From the NCBI GenBank assembly GCA_016710435.1, contig JADJVV010000001.1, positions 558,001 through 622,000 on the forward strand: 64,000 nt of DNA. The letters are read 5' to 3'. Made by a program: the position numbers and the translations under genes. The notes beneath the pieces were generated by a model. That model was not told the DNA's origin and searched no databases. It saw only the letters and a program-made list of their open reading frames with translations. Shown piece after piece: positions 58,866 through 64,000 of this stretch. The stretch's first letter is position 1, and each line of letters begins with the position of its first letter. This stretch comes from Hyphomicrobiales bacterium. GTDB lineage: Bacteria; Pseudomonadota; Alphaproteobacteria; Rhizobiales; Aestuariivirgaceae.

Positions 58866-59882
58866 ATGGATGATCTGCAGTTCGGAACCCGGGACAAGCG
58901 CGGCAACTGGTCGCCGAAGGACCCCGCCGAGGTGGCCCCCATCTGGGAGATGCCGCCGAAGATCGGCAAGATCCTGCGCTGGTTGCCGCAATACGTGTTT
59001 CCTTACGACATCCTCTGGGTGCTGTCGGCACTGGCGTGGTGGAACTGGGTCTTGCCCGACGTGGACGTGATGAAGACGCTGGCCTGGGGCTGGATCCTCA
59101 AGCTCTTCATCGTCAACACCATCGCCGTCTTCGCCTTCTTCGGCATTTTCGAATGGCGGCTCTACATCAAGCGGGCACAGGCCACGCGTTTCAAATACAA
59201 CGCCCGCTGGCCCTCCGAACATCCGAGCGACGCCTTCTGGTTCAAGAGCCAGAACACCGACAGCATTCTCCGCATCATCTTCCATGCATTGCCGATCTGG
59301 ACCGCAATTGAGGTGGGCATGCTCTACGCTTTCGCCAACGGATGGGTGCCCTGGGTGAGCTTTGCCGAGCACCCGCTCTACCTCATCGCCCTGATGCTGG
59401 TGATGCCGATCATCCATGAGACGCACTTCTTCCTCATTCACCGTCTCATCCACACGCCGTTCCTCTACAAGCATGTGCATTCGGTGCATCACAACTCGGT
59501 CAATCCCTCACCCTTCTCCTCGCTCTCGATGCATCCGGTGGAGTTGCTGCTCTATCTCGGCATGGCGTTGTGGCACCTGGTCATTCCCTCCAACCCGATT
59601 CTCGCGCTGTACCAGTTGCACCGCGCCGCCTTTGGCGCCATTCCGGGCCACATCGGGTTCGACAAGATCGAGACAGGTGACAACAAGGGCATGGCGACCC
59701 ACGCCTATATTCACTACCTCCACCACAAATATTTTGAGGTGAACTATGGCGACGGACTCGTACCCTTCGACAGGTGGTTCGGCACATTCCATGACGGTTC
59801 CAAGGACGGCGAGGCGCGCATGAACGCCCGCTTCCAGAAACGCAAGGCCAAGGCCAACAGCGACCAGAGCGCGGGGGTGTGA
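58866..59882 (+). CDS. Sterol desaturase / fatty acid hydroxylase family membrane di-iron enzyme
   Basis: A 338-residue integral membrane protein with about four helices and the histidine-rich di-iron motifs HETHFFLIHRLIH, HVHSVHHNS and HYLHHKYFEVNYG expected for the family. Such enzymes use O2 and electrons from a ferredoxin to hydroxylate or demethylate substrates. AGAAGGAGA lies 8 bases before the start. The Rieske ferredoxin gene follows 5 bases later and is its likely electron donor. The pair resembles the oxygenase/ferredoxin genes (mocD, mocE) of rhizopine catabolism in Sinorhizobium, a comparison from memory. Confidence 0.82.
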   Translation: MDDLQFGTRDKRGNWSPKDPAEVAPIWEMPPKIGKILRWLPQYVFPYDILWVLSALAWWNWVLPDVDVMKTLAWGWILKLFIVNTIAVFAFFGIFEWRLYIKRAQATRFKYNARWPSEHPSDAFWFKSQNTDSILRIIFHALPIWTAIEVGMLYAFANGWVPWVSFAEHPLYLIALMLVMPIIHETHFFLIHRLIHTPFLYKHVHSVHHNSVNPSPFSSLSMHPVELLLYLGMALWHLVIPSNPILALYQLHRAAFGAIPGHIGFDKIETGDNKGMATHAYIHYLHHKYFEVNYGDGLVPFDRWFGTFHDGSKDGEARMNARFQKRKAKANSDQSAGV

Positions 59883-59887
59883 CTGCA

Positions 59888-60202
59888 ATGACACAATGGA
59901 TTACAGCCTGTGCACTCGACAGCATTGAACAGGAGGGCGTGAAGCGTTTCGATCACGGCGGGAAGACCTACGCGGTCTACCGTTCGGCCTCTGACGAAGT
60001 CTTCTGCTCGGATGGCCTCTGCACCCATGAATCCGTCCATCTCGCGGATGGCCTGGTGATGGACTACGAAATCGAATGTCCCAAGCATTCCGGCGCCTTC
60101 GACATCCGCTCGGGTGAGGCCATGCGCCTGCCCGCCTGCAAGAATCTCAAGATGCATGAGGCGAAGGTGGAAGCAGGCATGGTGTTGCTGAGCATCGCCT
60201 AG
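59888..60202 (+). CDS. Rieske-type [2Fe-2S] ferredoxin (MocE-like)
   Basis: A 104-residue Rieske protein. The cluster ligands are Cys and His in CTHESVHLADG and CPKHSGAFDIRSG, with the usual spacing. YAVYRSASDEVFCSDGLCTH and LPACKNLKMHEAKVEAG fit MocE/naphthalene-dioxygenase-type ferredoxins. It would pass electrons to the membrane oxygenase encoded just upstream. A GTG at 59879 overlapping the previous stop is possible, but the ATG at 59888 with GGGGGTG upstream is preferred. No ferredoxin reductase gene is present in the window. Confidence 0.87.
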   Translation: MTQWITACALDSIEQEGVKRFDHGGKTYAVYRSASDEVFCSDGLCTHESVHLADGLVMDYEIECPKHSGAFDIRSGEAMRLPACKNLKMHEAKVEAGMVLLSIA

Positions 60203-60208
60203 ACTGGT

Positions 60209-61597
60209 TCACACCAGCAACGGCCTGATCATTTCCACGCCGCGCGCCACAAGTGCGGGCCTGCCCCGCGCCTCGACATTCAACCGCAGGAGAGCTTCGG
60301 TGTTGGAGGGGCGCAGATTGAAGCGCCAGTCGCCGAAGTCTGCGCTCAGCCCGTCGGTGTCATCGCAGTGCGCCTGCCCGGCAACAGCGGCGCGTACGCG
60401 CGCAAGTGCCGCCGCGACATCTCCCACCACCACATTGATTTCGCCCGAGGACGGGAACGCCGCCCTGCGCTCCCGTACCAGACTGGCAAGCGGGCCGTGA
60501 GCGCTGATGATCTCGGCCATCACCAGCCACGGAATCATGCCGGAGTCGCAGGCATGGAAATCCCGGAAATAGTGATGCGCCGACATCTCGCCGCCATAGA
60601 TGGCACACGTCTCTCGCATCGCTTGCTTGATGGTGACATGTCCCGTCCGGGACTGAACCGCGCGGCCACCGAGGCTCTTCACGATGTCCTGCGAGTTCCA
60701 GACCACTCGCGGATCATGCACGACGGCTGCACCGGGCTCTCGCGCCAGGAAATGTCCTGCCAGCAATCCCACGGCATACTCGCCGTTGATGAATGTGCCA
60801 GTGTGATCGAAAAAGAAGCAGCGGTCAAAATCACCGTCCCAGGCCACCCCGAAGTCCGCCTCGCACGCCCGCACGGCATCTGCGGTGTCGTGCCGGTTTT
60901 CGGGCAGAAGCGGATTGGGCACTCCACGGGGAAAACGCCCATCGGGTTCGTGGTTCATGCGCACGAAAGTGAGTGGTGCCCCCATCTCGCGGAGTTGTGC
61001 CGCAATCGCATCAAAGGTGGGACCTGCCGCACCATGGCCTGCATTGACGAGGATGCGGAGCGGCCTCAGGCGTTGCACGTCCATAAAGGAAAGCACCCGC
61101 TGAACGTAGGCGCTCCGCGCCTCGACGCCCCGGTTGAGCAAACGCCCAGCGCCGCGCGCCCACCCGCCGCCTACGGTCGCGGCCCGTTCCCGCATTGTGG
61201 CGAATACATCCGCGGGCAGCGGCGCAGAGCCTGCGCCCACGAATTTCACACCATTGTCGCTGAGCGGGTTATGCGAGGCCGTGATGCACATCCCTCCACC
61301 CGCTGCGAAATGGCTGGTAGCGCTGTAGACCTCCTCCGTGCCGCACAGCCCGAGGTCCGTCACCTCGCATCCTGCCTGTGTGAAAGCCTGCGCCGCCGCG
61401 GCAGCAAACCCGGCCGACGACGGCCGGTTGTCATGTCCCAGAACCACGCTCCGGGCCCCTGTCACATCGGCAAAGGCACCTGCAATGCGGGCGATCACCA
61501 CATCATCAAGATCGGCGCCGATGCGGCCCCGCACGTCATAGCTCTTGAAACAGCGGCGAACCCTTGCCGCATCAGGGCCGGGCATAGACGTCTTCAT
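60209..61597 (-). CDS. manB: Phosphomannomutase/phosphoglucomutase
   Basis: A 462-residue alpha-D-phosphohexomutase with four domains. KSYDVRGRIG lies near the start, the phosphoserine loop is CITASHNPLSDNGVKF (Ser108), the metal loop is AWDGDFDRCFFFD, the sugar-binding loop is GGEMSAHHYFRDF, and the phosphate-binding loop is LRPSNTEALLRLN. It converts mannose-6-phosphate to mannose-1-phosphate for ManC. It overlaps manC by 26 bases. Converges on the ferredoxin gene 6 bases away. Confidence 0.9.
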   Translation of the reverse strand: MKTSMPGPDAARVRRCFKSYDVRGRIGADLDDVVIARIAGAFADVTGARSVVLGHDNRPSSAGFAAAAAQAFTQAGCEVTDLGLCGTEEVYSATSHFAAGGGMCITASHNPLSDNGVKFVGAGSAPLPADVFATMRERAATVGGGWARGAGRLLNRGVEARSAYVQRVLSFMDVQRLRPLRILVNAGHGAAGPTFDAIAAQLREMGAPLTFVRMNHEPDGRFPRGVPNPLLPENRHDTADAVRACEADFGVAWDGDFDRCFFFDHTGTFINGEYAVGLLAGHFLAREPGAAVVHDPRVVWNSQDIVKSLGGRAVQSRTGHVTIKQAMRETCAIYGGEMSAHHYFRDFHACDSGMIPWLVMAEIISAHGPLASLVRERRAAFPSSGEINVVVGDVAAALARVRAAVAGQAHCDDTDGLSADFGDWRFNLRPSNTEALLRLNVEARGRPALVARGVEMIRPLLV

Positions 61598-63002
61598 GGC
61601 GCACGATGTCGTCTTCCGCGAGGTAACCGCCTGTCTGCACCTCGATCAACACCAGCGGAATCTTTCCGGGATTGTGCAGGCGGTGGATGGCACCGAGCGG
61701 CACATAGACACTCTCGTTCTCAGCCGCGAGCCGCGTCTCCCCACCAATGGTCACATGGGCCGTGCCTTCGACAACCACCCAATGCTCCGACCGGTGATGA
61801 TGCGATTGCAGCGAAAGCGTTCCGGCCGGATTGACCACGATCCGCTTCACGTGGAAACGGGGACCTGCGACGAGCGTTTCATACCAGCCCCACGGGCGGT
61901 GCGTGCGCTGCATTTCCGTGGCCTGCCGGGCACCCCGGCTCTTCAGCGTTTGCACGGCAATCTTCACATCCTGCGCACAGTCCTTGCGGGCGACGAGAAT
62001 GGCATCGGGCGTTGCAACGGCGATGATGTTGTCCAGACCTATTCCCACCAGTTCCTGTGTCTCGCTTGTGCCACGCAGCAGGCTGCCGCTACAGTTGATG
62101 GCCGTGGCCGCCCCGCACATCACGTTGCCATCTGCATCGGCATCGCTTTCGCGCCAGACCGAATGCCAATCCCCCAGATCCGACCATGCACCGCCATAGG
62201 GCATGACCATCAGGTTTCCGGCCCTCTCCATGATGGCGTAATCGATGGAGATGTCATCAAGCCCGGACCATGGTTCAGCGGCAAGGCGCGTGAAGCCGAG
62301 ATCGGGCCTTGCCTCGTCAACCGCGCGCGTCACCAGCGCGAGCGTCTCCGGTGCAAGCCGTTCGAAAGCCGCGATCAGCGTGGAGACGGTGAACAGGAAG
62401 ATGCCGGCGTTCCACAGCGTATGACCTGAGGCAATCAACTCCTCCGCATAGGCGCGGGGAGGCTTCTCAATGAATCGCGCCAAGGGCAGCGGCGCGGGAG
62501 GTCCCGCACCCGGGCGTTCCGCCAACTGCAGATAGCCATAGCCCGTTTCCGCCCGCGTGGGCCGGATGCCGAACGTGATGATATGGCCCCGCTGCGCCTG
62601 CGGCACGGCGGCCCTCACCGCCTCGCGGAAATCCTGCGGCTGCTCCACCACATGATCGGACGGCGCAACAATCATGAGTGTCTGCGGATCGATCCTCGCC
62701 TGATGCAGTGCCGCCGCGAGAATGGCGGCAGCGGTGTTCCGGGCCTCGGGCTCGATGAGAATGGCTGTGGGCGCGACCTGCACGGCGGTCAGTTGCTCCG
62801 TCACGATGAAGCGGAAATCTTCAGCCGTGACGATGAGCGGAGCGGCGAAACCTTGCCCGCTCAGCCGCCGCGCTGACGCCTGGAACAGGCTCTCGTCACC
62901 CACCAAGTCAGCGAATTGCTTGGGGTAGGATTTGCGCGAAACAGGCCAGAGCCGCGTGCCGGACCCACCGCACAGGAGAACAGGGCATATGGAAACAGGC
63001 AT
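61572..63002 (-). CDS. manC: Mannose-1-phosphate guanylyltransferase / mannose-6-phosphate isomerase
   Basis: About 476 residues, the bifunctional ManC/AlgA type. The N-terminal nucleotidyltransferase has LLCGGSGTRLWPVSRKSYPK, ARFIEKP and WNAGIFLF. The C-terminal type II phosphomannose isomerase cupin has RPWGWYETLVAGPRFHVKRI and SLQSHHHRSEHWVVVEGTAH. It makes GDP-mannose from mannose-6-phosphate together with ManB. The start at 63002 is set from the conserved N terminus; a GTG at 63026 is also in frame. GDP-mannose could serve the polysaccharide locus at 1.6-28.8 kb. Confidence 0.9.
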   Translation of the reverse strand: MPVSICPVLLCGGSGTRLWPVSRKSYPKQFADLVGDESLFQASARRLSGQGFAAPLIVTAEDFRFIVTEQLTAVQVAPTAILIEPEARNTAAAILAAALHQARIDPQTLMIVAPSDHVVEQPQDFREAVRAAVPQAQRGHIITFGIRPTRAETGYGYLQLAERPGAGPPAPLPLARFIEKPPRAYAEELIASGHTLWNAGIFLFTVSTLIAAFERLAPETLALVTRAVDEARPDLGFTRLAAEPWSGLDDISIDYAIMERAGNLMVMPYGGAWSDLGDWHSVWRESDADADGNVMCGAATAINCSGSLLRGTSETQELVGIGLDNIIAVATPDAILVARKDCAQDVKIAVQTLKSRGARQATEMQRTHRPWGWYETLVAGPRFHVKRIVVNPAGTLSLQSHHHRSEHWVVVEGTAHVTIGGETRLAAENESVYVPLGAIHRLHNPGKIPLVLIEVQTGGYLAEDDIVRHEDVYARP

Positions 63003-63083
63003 CGAATGCAGCCAAAGTGAGGGCACTCGGCAAACTCTAGTTGAGAAATTGCAAACGAAGCAACCGGATTCTGGTAATACTTC

Positions 63084-64000
63084 CTAGTCTTCGCCCTTTG
63101 TATCAGTACCATTCACGCCGCTCCGAAGGCGCATCTCACTCGGGTTTAATCCGAAATGGGCCCGGAACATGCGGCTGAAATGCGTCTGGCTTTCATAGCC
63201 GAAGGCCACCGCAATCTGCATGACGGATTGCTCCGTGTGCTCCACAAACAATCGCGCCTTCTCCAGCCTGATCTTCTGGATCGCCTTGCTGGGTCCGTAG
63301 CCAAGTTCCTGGTTGAACAGTCGCTCCAATTGCCGGCTGGACACGCCGACGCGCGATGCGATGCCCTCCACGTCGCCCTTCTGGTGAGCCAGTTCCTCCA
63401 TCAGCAGCAGGGCCAGCTTGACGCGGTTGTCCCTCACCGCAGGCAGGTTGAGCGGCAGCCGCGCCTGGATGTCATCGCCATCGCGGTAGCGCTCGATCTG
63501 CAAAATCTCCATGGCGTTCTTCGCCGCCGGAAGGCCCACGTGCTTTTTCACGATCCAAGCCGCAAGGTCGGCAACCGCTGTGCCGCCCGCACATGTGGTC
63601 ACCTTTCCGTCTTCCAGAAACAGGCGATGCGAAACGAGGGAGATGTCAGGGAAGGCCTGCTCGAATTCCTCGCGGTGAAGCCAGCTCACACACGCCGTCT
63701 TGCCGCGCAACAGCCCCGCCTCCGCCAGCACGAAACTCCCCGTGCACAGGCCAACAACGGGCGTTCCTTTCTCGCCGTTCGCCTTGAGGAACGACATCAA
63801 TGCAGGATTGAGTTGCTGCTCGATGTTGAGCCGCCCGCCGACGACGACAAGATAGTCGTAGGTCTTCCGGTCCGTCAGACGCGCCGTGGGCGCCACGGGC
63901 ACACCCGAACTGGATTGGATGAGCTGAGCCGTGTCGCTCACCACATCCCAATCCACATACTTGCGCCCCGAATGATCCCGCTCGTCGCTGGCAAGGCGCA
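63084..64000 (-). CDS. GlxA-type AraC-family regulator (partial, N terminus outside window)
   Basis: The frame stays open to the window edge, so the first part of the gene is missing. The visible part has a DJ-1/PfpI-like domain (YLVVVGGRLN, GLCTGSFVLAEAGLL with its nucleophile-elbow cysteine, GGTAVADLAAWIV). It ends in an AraC DNA-binding domain with two helix-turn-helix units (IASRVGVSSRQLERLF; MQIAVAFGYESQTHFSRMFR). GlxA-type proteins activate genes for quaternary amine or related catabolism. The effector and target cannot be told here. Confidence 0.88.
   Translation of the reverse strand, partial: RLASDERDHSGRKYVDWDVVSDTAQLIQSSSGVPVAPTARLTDRKTYDYLVVVGGRLNIEQQLNPALMSFLKANGEKGTPVVGLCTGSFVLAEAGLLRGKTACVSWLHREEFEQAFPDISLVSHRLFLEDGKVTTCAGGTAVADLAAWIVKKHVGLPAAKNAMEILQIERYRDGDDIQARLPLNLPAVRDNRVKLALLLMEELAHQKGDVEGIASRVGVSSRQLERLFNQELGYGPSKAIQKIRLEKARLFVEHTEQSVMQIAVAFGYESQTHFSRMFRAHFGLNPSEMRLRSGVNGTDTKGED

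Overview
The window looks like a chromosomal segment of an alphaproteobacterium of the Hyphomicrobiales (Rhizobiales) type. The evidence is high-GC coding sequence, a complete NepR/EcfG/PhyR general stress response core, a full-length rhizobial-type cyclic beta-1,2-glucan synthase, a malic enzyme fused to a phosphotransacetylase-like domain, and several small stress proteins typical of that order. No rRNA, tRNA, insertion sequence, prophage or CRISPR array was seen.

Layout. 1-1.6 kb: the tail of a D-2-hydroxyacid dehydrogenase, then glpD. 1.6-28.8 kb: a large Wzx/Wzy-type surface polysaccharide locus in three transcription units: leftward 8712-1613, rightward 8863-17594, leftward 28766-17617. 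It encodes the WbpA-B-E-D-I route to a diacetamido-mannuronic acid, a PglF-E-D-C-like route to a bacillosamine-type first sugar and its transfer to lipid, a 4-epimerase, two GT4 glycosyltransferases, a flippase, two O-antigen ligase/polymerase family proteins, five left-handed beta-helix transferases, and the Wza export lipoprotein, Wzc-type tyrosine kinase and CpsB-type phosphatase. 28.9-32.9 kb: a secreted FecR-like protein, malic enzyme and a PuuE-type allantoinase.

33-53 kb: a general stress response island. It holds nepR-ecfG, phyR, a four-PAS HWE histidine kinase, PRC-barrel proteins, a YciF-type ferritin-like protein, CsbD, DUF3008 and DUF3309 proteins, very small membrane proteins, the 2832-residue cyclic glucan synthase and a four-gene membrane-protein operon. 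I found ten exact GGAAC-N16/17-CGTT sites plus one near match, each in a gap and pointing at the start of one of these genes. This makes the island a compact, self-regulated EcfG regulon that includes the cyclic glucan synthase.

52.8-60.2 kb: a catabolic cassette made of a ribose/rhizopine-type ABC importer, a divergent PanB-like protein whose metal-binding positions appear replaced, a LacI-type regulator, a membrane di-iron hydroxylase (sterol desaturase family) and a MocE-like Rieske ferredoxin. Two gaps in the cassette share an 11-base operator-like sequence. I consider it the best candidate for an undescribed system. 60.2-64 kb: manB and manC for GDP-mannose, and a GlxA-type AraC regulator cut off by the window end.
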